A DNA stretch of 64,000 nt, from the NCBI GenBank assembly GCA_037903475.1, contig JBAJFG010000041.1, positions 558,001-622,000 on the forward strand. Direction: 5' to 3'. Both the position numbers and the translations under genes were made by a program. The DNA comes from Ancylostoma caninum (Eukaryota; Nematoda; Chromadorea; Rhabditida; Ancylostomatidae). Under the pieces are notes generated by a model. It saw only the letters and a list, made by a program, of their open reading frames with translations. It was not told the origin of the DNA and did not search any database. Within the stretch, counting starts at the first letter, position 1; each line of letters starts with the position of its first letter. Below are positions 1 to 12,074 of the stretch, in pieces.

Positions 1-175
1 TCATTTCTCCCAACTTTTTCGTTGTCTATGTAGTTGGTAAAGTGGCGCTTGCGAGCGCTCTCTGGCCAATGAAGTTTACTGCGCTCATTTGCTGAGATGT
101 GTTTTGATTGTCCATATAACGTTAAATTTTTGTTTTTTGAAATGAGGTTCGATTTTATGGATAAAATGGTTTCAG

Positions 176-1706
176 ATTAATGATGTTTTACCAGTTTGTT
201 GGATTCGTATGGGTATCGGAGTTCCTAATGGCATGTCAGCGGCTGTTCATAGCTGGGGCAGTCAGCATGTACTATTTTGATGTGTAAGTAATTAATTCTG
301 AGCCCCTCTTTGACGCTACTAACCTCATCTCTTAAAATGAGCACCTAATACCGAACAGCTGTAATTCTTTCGAATCTTTGAGCAATAGAATTTTTTGTCG
401 AATTTTCGGAGTTTTCCAGGCTTTCGATGTCTCGTCGATTTGCCTCACCAACGCCAAGATCTCCTGTCATGTGTTCACTTTGGAATCTCGTACGGTATCA
501 TTTGGGATCAGCGGCTTTAGGAGCATTTATTATCACACTAGTGAGAATTCCGCGGTACATCATTATCTGGATCCTTGCCAGGTACGTATTACTACACTCA
601 GTTTTCAATGGTTTTCAATGGTTCTATACAACTGCAGGATGCGTTCCGTGGAGAACCTAATCGTGAAGAAGATCCTCGCTGTCTTTGTATTCATACTGGG
701 ATGCATTGAAAAGTGTTTGCGTTATATAAACTACAACGTCTACACCGTAATCTCATATTCAGGATTTAGTTTTTGTCCAGCAGCGAAAATGGTTGGTTGT
801 TTTTATTTCCATGTTCTCAGCATTCGTTGAACGATGGGATTTCCGCACAATTTTTCATAACTTATTCAAGGCAGTGAATCATCTGCTAGACAATGCAATT
901 GACGTGGCGACAGTTAATACCGTGGGTGATCTGGTACTATTCTTGACCAAATGTCTGGTGGCTGGTGCGACGACTATTTGCGCCTTTTTCAGGCTTGAGG
1001 AGGTGAATTTCTTTATTTTACTTTGAGTTTAGAGTTACTGAATGTTTCTTTTTGCTTCAGTTATGGTCAACTTTGTCGCATCCATGGTTCCCATTGGTGA
1101 TCTTATTCATCTGTTCCTATCAAATTGCCAATTGCTTCCTATCTGTGTATGAAATGACTATTGACACAATAATGTTGTGTTGTGCTGAGGAGTTGGTGCT
1201 TCTGAAGGATAATCCAGAAGCTGTGCAACAGTTCAGGGTAAGTTTTGTGGTTAGTGGAGATTGGGTAAGATTGACTGGGGGTTTATTGGGGATAGAGGGA
1301 GGGAGTGCGGAACGTTATGTTTTATTTTCCTTCGGCTCCTGTCCCAACGCTTCCTTTTTCCATTTCCTCCGAAACATTTTTCTTCGCGGTAAACGCTCCA
1401 TGTCAGCAAATCCCTCTAGTACTGCTATGAGGACTAAATATGACTGCTTAATGACTTTTGGCGCGTTATCTCTTGCCATGCCACGCTTCGCCACCTGGTT
1501 TAGTTGTTTTAATACAGGAGTGCAAAATTCTATGTGCTTTTTTATTTTGCCCCTCCAATGAATATGGATTCGCTCATAATGCCCTTTTAAAGGATTTCAT
1601 GGATGGCACATCGGAGGTGATGGCTCAGCGAAACGTGCAGTTGATTGGCTGCACTAGGATTGAGGAGACCTATCCGTTGAATCCTATTGATGGTGAGAGG
1701 AAATGA
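176..1706 (+). CDS. Choline transporter-like protein (SLC44/CTL), C-terminal half, 5' end outside the window
   Basis: Seen: six exons that join in frame at 176-283, 420-581, 638-791, 871-1002, 1061-1237 and 1593-1706 (stop TGA), about 281 codons. The protein has successive hydrophobic segments: one around FYQFVGFVWVSEFLMAC, one around GAFIITLVRIPRYIIIWIL, one around VNTVGDLVLFLTKCLVAG, and one around FPLVILFICSYQIANCFLSV. Known: the order W/NLVRYHLGS, CIEKCLRYINYNVY, SVYEMTIDTIMLC matches the C-terminal membrane domain of the SLC44 family, plasma-membrane or organelle transporters for choline and related amines. The N-terminal half (large extracellular loop) must lie left of position 1, or in exons I could not read in 1-175. 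Weak points: the donor after 791 is GTTGGT. The last exon could instead begin at 1518 in the same frame, which adds 25 residues. The family call is firm; the exact paralogue is not. Confidence 0.85.
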
Positions 1707-4250
1707 GGAGATTCCGAGATTGGTTTGAATTCACTTTTTCCACTAATTGTCACAAAGAAAGGTTTCAATCTCCATTTGCTTAAGCACAAAGTTTTTGAGA
1801 TTTCTAGATTCAATTATTGTTCTTTGCCTCCTATCATTTGAATGTCTTTGAATCAAAAAGGAACGGTATTCATCCTGTTATGCTTTCAAACTTCATAACG
1901 ATCATGTGCAAATCTTCTGATGCATGAGTCACGAGCAACTACAATCTTCTAGATGTACCTCATACATATTGTGACTCTTAAGAACGATAGCTTCCAACCT
2001 AAAAAAGAAAAGAAATTACTCACTGCAGTTATTGTTGTTCATCCATGTGCACATATTTACTTTCACTATATCATGTTCGGTTGTTCTTTTTTTTCTTTTG
2101 ACCTTTACAGCGCCTTGTTGAGTTCCTTAATTGCGGTGCATTGTTTGATATCCGGGTAGATTGCTGATGTGCTATCATTTGTTCATTTCCGCTATAAATG
2201 TAATGCAATTGCACTGAACATTTGGATTTAAACTTTAGTCAGGCAACCGAATCTCGTTTGGACTTAGGTGCCTTCCATTTACTACAGGAGTGAAGCTTGT
2301 ACAAGTTCCTGTGGGAGAATAAATCTACAGTACGAAAGAAACTGATCCGGGAAGTTCTAGGTACTGTGAATGGTCCCGAAATCGAGATGTACCTAACAAT
2401 ACCGGAAAGTTTTTTCTCGTTGCGTGCAATGTTCTACTTGCGATTTGCACTCTGTTCTTCCAGCACTGCAAATTTTACTAAAAAGATATGAGGACTCACT
2501 TAAATGGTCCCCAGCTAGTCCGGATGGCTTCTACGTGTCTAATATGGCATTTTCTGATAGAAGCAAAATTTCCGGAAACTGTATATTTGCATAAAATCCC
2601 TAAGACCCTGAAAGCATATTTCGTGCAATGCTCCTAAGAAGTGAAGCAATCTGCGAAACTTCATTCTTGATACTCTACCTGGCTCAGCAGATCCCTTTGA
2701 GTAGAATATTTCCGCTTTTGTAGGCTGCACTACATTGATTTCAATGAAATTGGAAAATAAATTCTGATTACATGTTTTTTTGACTTTCAAGAGCTCATCG
2801 ACATAACTGAATCTCTCCTATTCACTTTTCTAGCAAAAAAAAAACGTGATAGTGCTGTATCAATGGTTTGAACAGATAATCACATAGATAAGCCAGGTTA
2901 GAAAAAGAATAGGTGATGAATAAGGCTTGATTTTGAGTGAGAAAAAAAAATGAGTGAGGGGATAACAATGGTAAATGCCTTGCGTACCATTCGCGGATTT
3001 CCTCTTTCAGATGATAGATAGCGCAGTGCCTAGTTTTGTAAAAATATTATTTATGGAGACTGATGGCTGTGACAGTGTGTGAATGCAGTTGGTGGCTAAT
3101 AAACAGTTCCCTCTCTCTCTCCTCCCCCCCCCCTTCAATGTGAATAGGTGATTATAGGAGACAATAAGTTGAAAAGATCGAATCCGGAGCAGTATACTCC
3201 TGATGAACTGCCCTTAGATAGAAATATTCTCTATGCAGATAGAAATATTCTCTATGCCGACTGATGCAGATCTTCTATTTATTCTTACACTTTTTATCCC
3301 AACAAGGATTGAATCCTTGATTCACTGGCATTCCCTTAAGTTTCGGGATAATAGTGCATTTTAGACGTCATACTACACCATATGGTCCACCATACGGATT
3401 TACTGACGTAGTAATTTGTCAAGAAATGCAGCAAAATGCGTTTAGGTGTTTTTTTTCTATTTTTTTCCGGATTGTTTTGTATGCGGGTGTCGATATCGTA
3501 TAGATTTGTTCGGATGTGCAACATAAAGACAACGGAACCGAGAGTTTTATGTTTTTCCGTGACAATGCAGACAAGAGGGTCGGGGAACAATTCTCGCATG
3601 TAGTCATGGCATATTGTCATTAATCATCACCAGGCGGGCATTTTCTCGATGAATGGATGGATGGACGTGGACAGCTTAAATCTTCCTACTTTCCTTAAGA
3701 TCCTGTTGTGTTCCCTGCTTCTATAGAAATGTGAATATGAAATGCTCCACTGATCGGAATTTTTCCTCTATAATTAGTTGCTGTGCAATTTTGCGGCGAC
3801 AGAAAAGTGGCGGTTTATGCAGTGCGGAGGAATTCGCTTTGCGTAACGCATTCGGAAACCTAGCTAATTGTTACAAGGAATTCAAGGACTCCTATCGAAT
3901 TGTTCGATTGCTACATTCCTCATGCTACAATTTTAGACTAAAAAATATTAGAAAATTCAAAAACCAAGAAGAATTCGTCGAAAAAGAATGATGGTTAGAC
4001 CGATTTTGCCTCTGCAGATGCAAAGAGAAACAAGCGGTGCGGCTGCACATATCATGTAATAATGTGCTCTAAAGCCAACAAGTGCTCCAGTATTGGACCT
4101 TGGAGCGTCTACGGTCACTTACCACCCGCACGCGCAACGTCAGGCCGTTTTGCCTTTTTGGACCTTCGCCAAAACAGTCGTACGTGGTTTAAAAGATGCC
4201 CTAGGTCACTATAGCGTCTTATTGATCGCTTCAGATCAAAGCTAAGCTAT
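1707..4250. other. Intergenic, no supported gene
   Basis: AT-rich DNA with only short chance reading frames. It contains a pyrimidine/C run near 3111-3133 and a directly repeated 21 bp unit (AGATAGAAATATTCTCTATGC) at about 3217-3258. I see no convincing exon, RNA gene or transposon terminus. Confidence 0.5.
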
Positions 4251-4257
4251 CCCTGTT

Positions 4258-4511
4258 GAGGAATGACTGAGAACAGCGCTTTTCTCCTACTGTTGTACCG
4301 GGGCTTGACGCGCCGCGGGTGGTAAGTGTCCGATAACCGGTCAGACTTCTTCATGAAGTCCTTCAAGGATGGATACGATGCTCTCCGTGTCCCTCGAACG
4401 GACAGAATCCACTGGACAACTCTGGCTCGTGAGAGGGGCAAATGGAAGGATTGCTGGCACCCGCTCGGTATAGCCGAAGATCAGCTTGAATCAAGGTGGT
4501 CAAGGTGCTAA
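4258..4511 (+). mobile_element. RTE-type LINE fragment, 3' end of reverse-transcriptase ORF
   Basis: Seen: the plus frame reads ..RRGW, stop, then VSDNRSDFFMKSFKDGYDAL, RVPRTDRIHWTTLARERGKW, KDCWHPLGIAEDQ, and a stop at 4509-4511. Known: this order (a DNRW/RWSDF-like stretch, then ALRVPRxxRxHWTTLARxRxxWKxYWRPL) is the C-terminal tail of nematode RTE-like non-LTR retrotransposon polyproteins. One in-frame stop near 4327 and the absence of the RT core upstream show a 5'-truncated, dead copy, as is usual for LINEs. The exact boundaries are not defined. Confidence 0.7.
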
Positions 4512-4519
4512 AAGATCAC

Positions 4520-6480
4520 TTGGGGCTGCGTGAATCATTAGGATTACCCAGGGTAAACATGTTATGTTACCACCACACAAATTTATCCATCATGCGGTTA
4601 TCAACACGTTTACCCAGAATAATCTCAATGCTTCACCTAAGCACAGGAATCTAATGCTATAATAGTATAATACAATCAACCGCAACATGGGCTGACATTT
4701 TGTATAACTTCTTTACCGTGGTATTTCTATGTACTACTTTACTCTTGTTTTCTATTACTTGTATGCTGACGCAATACTTACGTGAGAAAAATCGTCTATG
4801 CAATTTAGAAAGAGTGTTGTACGTATGTATGGGGTGAGACGGATAAGCAAACAAGTTGAACCATTTCCCGTTATGGAACAATAATGATATTTTGAATATA
4901 ATCTGATTTTATACTATTTATGGCTTTTTTCCAAATAATGTCGTATATTAATATACAAGAAGCTGTTCACATTGCCCTTATTACCCATAATTTTATTTAT
5001 GAGCAGTTATAATTTCACATAAATCCATGCACGTGGCTAAATTAAGAGATTAAGGACAACACACACAGTTCCACATGTGTACTTTGATTTTGTGGATCTA
5101 GATCCCTTTTTACCGCTACTCATTAAGAAATTATTGAGCTGAACGGTTCATAATTGAATGCTCTAAATATGGCGATGTTAATTGAGGGTGTGAAATCTTG
5201 TTTTCACGCTAAATTATGGATTTCGAAGCCGGATAAATTGATGTGTAAGAAAATGGTCACATTTTTCGATGTTTTTTTAGCCGTCATCACGTCACTGGTC
5301 GGACAGTGGGGGCGTGGCGACTATGACTAGTCGACGTATCACAGTTAGATTACAGTAAGCCTTAGAAAAATCATCTCCTCAGAGTTAGTATTACTAACTA
5401 CGGTGGGAAAAGTAATTCCGCAGGTTCACACATCAGGGATAGGTACAGGTTTGTGAAGAGAGAGATGCTTACAGTACAAGTTAGTGCCTTTGAAGATGTC
5501 CCTGACATAGTTAGGAGCAGAAAAATGCATTAGATACTCATCGATTCACTCGAAAAAGGAAAATTCGATCTCGGATAAGTCTATGGTTCGGATCTTCGAA
5601 AAAGAGGGAGCAATACCATTCCTCAGGAAGGATAAGTAGGTATCAAGATCTATCTCTCTTTTTGAACATTCGAATTTCTTGGATCTAGTCCTGAACGAAT
5701 GATCGAATAATTTAGGCTAATCGATTTTTATTCGGTCCGAAATATAGTCCCTGAATTAAGCCCTTCAATTTCCTACTTTATGGAAGAATTTTCCAGGCTT
5801 CCCAGATCGCCATACACCAATCCTAGCCTACAATTTTTTCTCCTTTTCTATTTTTTCATCTTCCCATGACTTCCGTCAAAGATCCTGGAGAATTTTCTCT
5901 TTAAATGAATAAGAACTCATCACTATGTACATATAGAAATAAGTGAGTTTTAACGAGGTAGCGATATGTTTCTAAAGATATTTTATTTCTCTCTTTCACT
6001 TAATACATCCATCTGAGGACTCAAAATTTCCTTGATTTTTAACGTTTGACGGTAAAAATGGCTCGTTAGTGACAGTTAATGTCACAAACAAGATAGGAGC
6101 AGGGGGTGAGAACGATATTAACAAGGTACAGAAATAGAACTCTCTCAAAGTATGGTTTAAAATAGTGATATTGTACTATAGCCCTTCTGCTTAGCCACTT
6201 TCACCTTACCTCTTCTGAGTACATCACCTGTGATTTGCTGGTTTTTCTCTTCACCTTGCATCACTTTCACAGCGTCCCTCGGGATTTCTATATTTGTACC
6301 TAGTTCTATAAAGATTCTGTGCTCTTTAATCACTGATCTGAAGTATATTTCCTATATATGCCTGCTGTGAACTCCGTAGTTCAAAGAACACAAGTGCTCG
6401 AATTGTTTGTGGGAATGTCGGTTTCTTGTCTAGTGACGCAGAATTTGATATTATCGTTACAGAAGAAGGCCTAAGGTAAG
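4520..6480. other. Intergenic, no supported gene
   Basis: AT-rich sequence with no reading frame longer than about 75 codons and no frame that joins into a recognisable protein. One GGGGGCGTGGC motif occurs near 5308. Nothing else supported. Confidence 0.5.
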
Positions 6481-6495
6481 TTTCAATTCATTTTT

Positions 6496-6747
6496 TAGGT
6501 TTGTGTGCATGGTAAGACGAGGCGACAACAGATGGACCCAAAGGGTAATATTCTGGTGTCCATGGAACTATTCCAGACCAAACCACCGGATCACTGAAGA
6601 AAACAAATCGAAGAAACACTGGGAAGCTCATGGCAGTATGTAACAAAGGACCGGCGAGAATTCAGAAGGAGGCTCGAGGACCTACTCCCCCATAATTGAG
6701 GAGGAGGAATATGGTCTTCAAGTAACAAGTAAGTAAGTAAGTATTCG
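6496..6747 (+). mobile_element. LINE 3' end with frameshift and (GTAA)n tail
   Basis: Seen: one frame reads RRGDNRWTQRVIFWCPWNYS and then, after a shift of frame, ETLGSSWQYVTKDRREFRRR LEDLLPHN stop. The next 30 bases are GTAACAAGTAAGTAAGTAAG-type repeats. Known: a DNRWT..W.P block, a W..(T/A)xDR..(F/W)...L block and then a short tandem tail is how many LINE elements end. The frameshift and missing upstream domains mark it as inactive. Which LINE clade it belongs to cannot be settled by eye. Confidence 0.6.
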
Positions 6748-7218
6748 CAAAAATCTCAGAAGAGGTCAAAAAAGTACGAGTATGTGTTGGCGGTAGCACC
6801 GTGCGTGAGGAACGGCTCGAAATAGGTCATGTGAGTTTTTTATTCATATTTTAGGGTGAAGCTTAAGACCTCCTCTCCCTTACTGATGAGTACTTGTGGA
6901 AGTCCTACGTTTTTAGCTCGGCTTCCATATAAGCTTAGAGTACGAAATGGAAGTTGAGCCATTTTTTCCATTCGTTTTTTCCTTAATGTTTTAATAATTT
7001 ATGATTTACTCATTGATTATCAGGAAAGGATGTGTTCCTCATAAGGTGATGACGACGACATGTGATAATCGCGGAGTAGAGCAAGCCATCCATTATACGT
7101 AGCTGGTTATTCTACTCTGCAAATATCATCTCGCGGACCACAGAGGATTTCCAAGGATATCGCGTTCAAGTAAAAAAAAATTAAATTACTTTAAATTTTC
7201 TTTAAGTTTAATTGAACG

Positions 7219-7474
7219 TACAGTCGACGTCGATGGCGTTGGCTCATCTGCGGCCTCGAGAAGGACGTAACGCTCCGTAACGTATGTGTTCTGCTGCTGT
7301 GCTATTTGAGGCAGCTTTTCTACCCAATTTTACGGATTTTCGACCAATTGGAAAAAAAGCCTAGAAATTTCATCCCGGTGGCAGACGACACCGATCCCGG
7401 GACGCGGCGCGGTCGCGCTGCGTCCTTCTCGAGGCCGCGGATGCGCCACCGCCATTGCCGTCTACTGTACATAA
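7219..7474. mobile_element. Foldback/MITE-like inverted repeat
   Basis: The left arm (about 7219-7270, GTACAGTCGACGTCGATGGC onward) is inversely repeated at about 7418-7474. Both arms share a core CGGCCTCGAGAAGGACG / CGTCCTTCTCGAGGCCG. The arms are about 50 bp with scattered mismatches and enclose about 150 bp without coding capacity. This looks like a small non-autonomous transposon; no target duplication is clear. Confidence 0.55.
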
Positions 7475-8870
7475 GTCCATATTCTACTATATAGAATTCC
7501 ATTTTTTGCAAATGCGAGAGATCTCGTTTTTCTTCTTGAGAATAAGTAGCGCAGAAGAGATCAAATTTATTGAGTTCTGGAGCGGATCAAAACAGTAAAA
7601 TGAATTGAACCTTTTTTTAAAACTATAAGTGCTGAGTTCCTCAAATGTTTACCACATAAGATCTCATGCTACAGTTTTTGTTTACCTGTTTTTTTTTATA
7701 TTTGACATTATTTGAGAAAGCCATATCTCTGTAAGTAATAGGGTGAGGAGGAAAAAAAAACGCGTGAAAAAGGTAGAGAGATGGAATTTTCTTGCTATAT
7801 GTCGTTAAGTTGTATGTAAACAATTAACCTGGAACCTTGAACCATGTGAAGTTTGATCTCCAGTTTCTTTTCGAACATCCATGCGTCAATTTGTAGTACT
7901 GCGTGCGTGTGTCATACGAGAGCAACTCTACATACGTGTGTATGAGGAAGTTCAGATAATGGGTGCTCGCATACGCTTGACGTACGCACGCACGCAGCTG
8001 GCGTATGACTGCCAGAGGAGTTCTCACCATTTGGTTGCGTATCACTTTAGTTTCCATTTTCTTTCATGTCGAACCTGTCAAATGTTAGCATTTCCCCGAG
8101 CTGTAACATTTCCGACTGTGTCAGTTGTCCTGTTTCCGGCGTGTTACAGGTGTTCTCATGTAATCGACGCCGTCTGCAAAAACTCTCAACCTCGCAACAA
8201 GCGAGGCTCCCATGGTAACAGATACTGCGAGCGAAATGATACGCGTATATCTAGCTGGGAATAAATCGAATACACATGTGCATGCGCGCACACACGCATT
8301 TGGATATATTTTCGACGCTTATTTGTGTGATATTCCGTAAATTGGAGTGTTTCACGAAGTCTGTTTGTGATTTAGTGCTATTTATCTGGTTTTTCTCTCG
8401 ACATGTTTTTGGCTTCTCATACCTCAAGACTCCCTGATATTTATGGATAATCTATTTCTCACAAAGTGCGTACATGACGTTGTAAATGGCTATTTTTGTC
8501 CAACGGGTATTTCTTTGTCAGTACCCAAAATAGGAAATGGTGGTGAAACGGCTAGTAAGTTCCGCCCATCCGGTACAACGAGTTTACCCATTTTCCCCAG
8601 AATTTCCTGTTGTAGTTATTGTACTGTGATGTTTTTGCTCGTTCTATTGCGATACTTTCACTGTTCTAGCGATACGTACAGATACGGTAGTTTTCAGGTA
8701 TCCTTCAGCGTCTGATCCTCCCTCTTTTGCGTACTATCTTCCACCGTTTCATTCGTGTCGCATCCTTCCTGTCAAAAGTATTGTAGCAGGTATTCGTCAT
8801 GCTACATTTAGCACTCATGGGTCTTGTAGAATTGACCCTATACACGTAGCTCTATGTCGCACGAAATATA
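7475..8870. other. Intergenic, no supported gene
   Basis: There is a 127-codon frame at 7881-8264, but it overlies GCGTGCGTAC-rich sequence and has no family resemblance or splice context. Alternating CACGCACGCA runs occur near 7980-8000 and 8275-8300. Confidence 0.45.
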
Positions 8871-8877
8871 GAGAGCG

Positions 8878-9023
8878 TCAATCACGATTGCACCTCTCCA
8901 CGACCTACTGCGCCGCATCATCTACGCGGCGCGGACGAGGCAATACCCGACATCCGCAGCGCCTAGCCGCGCCGCGTAGCTGGTGCGGCGCTTCACGCCG
9001 CGGAGAGGTGCAATCGTGGTTGA
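8878..9023. mobile_element. Foldback MITE with ~22 bp terminal inverted repeats
   Basis: TCAATCACGATTGCACCTCT at 8878 is answered by its near-perfect inverse ending at 9023 (AGAGGTGCAATCGTGGTTGA). The interior is GC-rich (GCGCCGCATCATCTACGCGG type) and itself partly self-complementary. It is only about 146 bp, with no coding capacity. It shares the (T)CAATCAC terminus with the adjacent element at 9041 and the one at 52390. Confidence 0.7.
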
Positions 9024-9040
9024 TGTTTCCTGTACAGTAA

Positions 9041-9320
9041 CAGTCAATCACTCCTGCACTGCGGAATAGCACCCGTCTGGTCTGCCGCACCGCACCACCT
9101 ACGCGACGCACAGGTCACCTGAGTGCTGTGGATGTCGAACGTCGCCGGTATTTTGTTATGTTTTTCGGGATGAAAACAGGAACACTGAGAAAAACGTTTA
9201 AAATATTCGACAAACATCAATACCGGGGATGTACTACAAGCACAGCATCCAGCTGACCTGCCGCGTTGCATCGGTGATGCGGTGCGGCAGAACAGATGGT
9301 GCACGATAATGATCGACACA
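9041..9320. mobile_element. Foldback MITE, same family as 52390-52694
   Basis: The left end CAGTCAATCACTCCTGCACT followed by ACCCGTCTGGTCTGCCGC matches, base for base over long stretches, the left end of the intronic element at 52390. The interior shares GCCGGTATT...TGAAAACA...AAACGTTT-like stretches with it. The right end carries the inverse (GGTGCGGCAGAACAGATGGT) in degraded form. It is non-coding; its right boundary is approximate. Confidence 0.6.
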
Positions 9321-9911
9321 TGCATGAGAACAAAGTGCAATCGTGCAGATATCTTGTTTCATTCATGAAGAAAAATTGACCATAACGTGAGAGATAATAC
9401 CCTACGGCTACTATATGTACATGGTATATCAGGCTGGCTGCCCGGATGACGCCGGACTTGTGTACTTCTCATAGTGCTCGTTTCTACACTTTAGTATGAC
9501 TTTAAAATAACCATGACTGAGCAATCGTAAAATTTCATAACGCTTGGGCGCGCATACACTCTTACAGACAGACTGACCTCGTTATCATATAGCACGGTAT
9601 CCACTTCAATAGGTACATTGCGATTCAGGGCAGAGGTGACTATTTTTCAACTTCAATTGTAAGACACCGGCGATCATGAGGTCGTTGTTTACAGTAAAAC
9701 TCAGGCGGCTAAAAAACTGTATTCTGCCACGCTGTGACGGTCTTGCCCTTGATGCTTTTGTATCTGAAGAAATTCCATATTCCATACAACATACTACATT
9801 GTTGATGTGTTTTGTGCTCGGCTACAGTACGTCACCTCGTTGCGCGTCCAAACACCACTCATCGATGAATGGAAAAACAGGTAGAATATGAGTGACCTCT
9901 TGCTCAACGTA

Positions 9912-11150
9912 TTAGGCTGGTAAGAAAGTCTTGAGCCGTTTGACGTTTCTTTCTGCTTTATTTTTTATTCAGCATGCAATGAAATTTACTCTACAATATA
10001 ATCGCCATTATTAGTCACTGCAGTGTCCCACCTAATAAGCAGGTCAGTGATCCCTCTATCCCAGGGCTGGGATTCATGAAACGGTAAGCAAGCAAACCCG
10101 TGGTGGCTAGCGTTAATGGTTATCGTATAGACTACAGGTTGCTGAGAGAAGCAAGAAGTGAATGTTGGTCAGCTGTGCTGGTTTTTCCTGGTTATGCGTT
10201 CATGAATTCTAGCCCAGAAGTAGGGAGACTGATAGTCAGAGAACTCGCTGATCTCCCTGTCAACAGCTTTAACTTTGATGAGCTTTTTCTTAGCTAGGAA
10301 TGTCTTGAGGGCGAAATGAGTTATAATGAGGGAACAATGTCAGGAGAATAGAGTGGACGAAGAACTGTATCCTAGCTCAGCTCCTCCAATTTTTTACATG
10401 TCTCCAGTTACAACGGGCATAACGTTATCCTGAGTAGGTGGACAGAAGCTCTTCTCAGCCGTTCTTCTATAAAAGCGCTCACGAGTTTCTGCAGCTGATT
10501 GGCGTAAAGGTTACCGGTGACGGTGTGTTGTTACGGGAGCAGCACGTACTACAACATCCCTCGCGAATCCCAGAAGCGGCAAAAGAGACAATCTTAGCGT
10601 GGAGGTCCGATTTGGCTTGTGTCAGCGGGTCTTTTCATCGAAGGAGCCATGGACCACGACGCGTGTTAGAATCGTAGAGCACTTAACTTTTATCTCCAAT
10701 GATCAGCTCTCCCAGAAACTCCTTTCGGTACAAGGGGAGAAGGAGAAAGTGACAAATGGATACCCGGGTGAACCGCGTGCTATCTATCAAGACATGAGGG
10801 ATCCATCGAGTCAGCACTTTTGTGTGGGCGAGGACATGAAGATGACTGAGGACTGGTTAATGGGTACATCCGAGTCTCACCGCAAGACAGTGACTGCTGA
10901 CCTGCTGATGCTCTTCGACAGCGTCGGGAATGTCAGATTTCTTCACTGTGTTAGGCCGCTCGACCGAGGCTTGTTTCTGAGTCTGTGTCTTCTCCTTTGA
11001 AGCAAGCTAACTAGCGTTTGACAGTGATGGTGGAAGTGGTATCCTCTCCCAATGCGCTGTTGATGTTGCGAATGGTTGTCATCGCTCCAGTGTCGCGACT
11101 CCATTCATAGAAGATGGTAGCTTGAAGGTGCTACTGGGGAATTGTTATTG
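9912..11150 (-). pseudogene. Degenerate mariner transposase
   Basis: Read on the minus strand in shifting frames, the order of mariner landmarks is preserved. From about 11120 inwards they are: FYEWSRDTGAMTTIRNI, then KVLTRWIPHVLIDSTR, TRVSICHFLLL, LGELIIGDKS.VLYDSNTRR, VTGNLYANQLQKLVSAF, YSPDIVPS, LAKKKLIKVKAVDREISEFS and, at the end, WDRGITDLLIRWDTAVTNN then GDYIVE. Known: these correspond to the transposase blocks around TGDEKW, LYCQQL, HDNARPH, YSPDLAPSD and the NNGDYI C-terminus. Many frameshifts and stops make it dead. The 3' terminal sequence TTAGGCTGGTAAGAAAGTC at about 9912 looks like the mariner terminus beside a TA. I could not find the matching opposite terminus. Confidence 0.85.
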
Positions 11151-11213
11151 TGATGAGAGTAGGAAAGGCATCCCGGCTTACCTATTATAATATACGAAGG
11201 ATCAGATGTAGAA

Positions 11214-11255
11214 CATTCTCGAAACTTCTCCGTATACGGGGAAGTTTCGAGAGTG
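11214..11255. repeat. Near-perfect palindrome
   Basis: CTCGAAACTTC at 11218-11228 is the exact inverse of GAAGTTTCGAG at 11241-11251. The arms are separated by TCCGTATACGGG, which is itself largely palindromic. It could form a cruciform or be the remains of a small foldback. No function is evident. Confidence 0.6.
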
Positions 11256-11846
11256 ATCCACAACTCTCACATGGTAGCTCATAGCTATCGATGAATAGTC
11301 GAAAATTCTGAAATTTTCAAAAAATCGCCTCAAGACTATCTTTCCACTCTGATATCAATTTGTGAGTTCCTCTGAGCTTAACCTGCTCTAAGATCTTGCT
11401 CAGGCTTTTTCCAGTTAATCATTAAGGGGCACACTTGCTGACAATGAAATTAATTGATTTCTGGGACGGGAAAAGCTTTTGAATGCCAGTTTCTAATGCA
11501 ACATCTACGACACATGTACTATGAGCTGTCGTTCTTTCTGGAAAATCTAATACTCCGCCCCCTGTTCGCATAACTCGTCCTAGTAGGAGTTGTCGTTCTC
11601 TGATTTGTAGTCATAAACTTATTAGTGCGTAGTGAGTGATACTGGACCTGATTAACTGTGACTAATTTTATTGACCTTAGTGCTATGTCAATGAGTACAA
11701 CCTCATTAGTATCTTTAGTGGTGATATTTGTAGGGAATACTGTCACATGCATACTAGCACAAAGAAGGTTCGGACTTGATTGGACGAGTTTTCGGTATCT
11801 TTATACCATTGAAAAAAGGTTATCACAGAGGTCCAAATAACCACCG

Positions 11847-12041
11847 ATGAATCAGATTATTTGCCTATTTCTGTTATTTCTATTCATACAAAACGCCGCA
11901 GAACCTATCAGGGGGCGTGGCTTCCCAACAAATTTTTATGGTACACCTCAGACATATGCTCATCCCTTGGGTCGTGAAATGAAAGAAAAACATCTGCTGC
12001 AGATCCACAAGGCAACTTTAGCTATGGAAGGATCCAGAAAG
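11847..12041 (+). CDS. Candidate first exon of a small secreted protein (unrecognised)
   Basis: Seen: ATG at 11847 opens 65 codons that end exactly in phase 0 at AAG|GTTAGA (12041/12042), a plausible splice donor. The N-terminus MNQIICLFLLFLFIQNAAEP is a textbook signal peptide with likely cleavage after NAA. The mature part begins EPIRGRGFPTNFYGTPQTY and contains a GRE-flanked stretch. Twenty bases upstream is TTATCACAG, a possible trans-splice acceptor. I could not find convincing downstream exons, and the unspliced frame stops at 12072-12074. It could be a secreted or neuropeptide-like product, or chance. I do not recognise a family. Confidence 0.35.
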
Positions 12042-12074
12042 GTTAGAAGGTATTTGTTGCATAGCAACAGTTAA

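Noticed and set aside
10599..11000. 133-codon plus frame MEVRFGLCQRVFSS...
   Set aside because: It is the antisense of the degenerate mariner transposase read on the minus strand.
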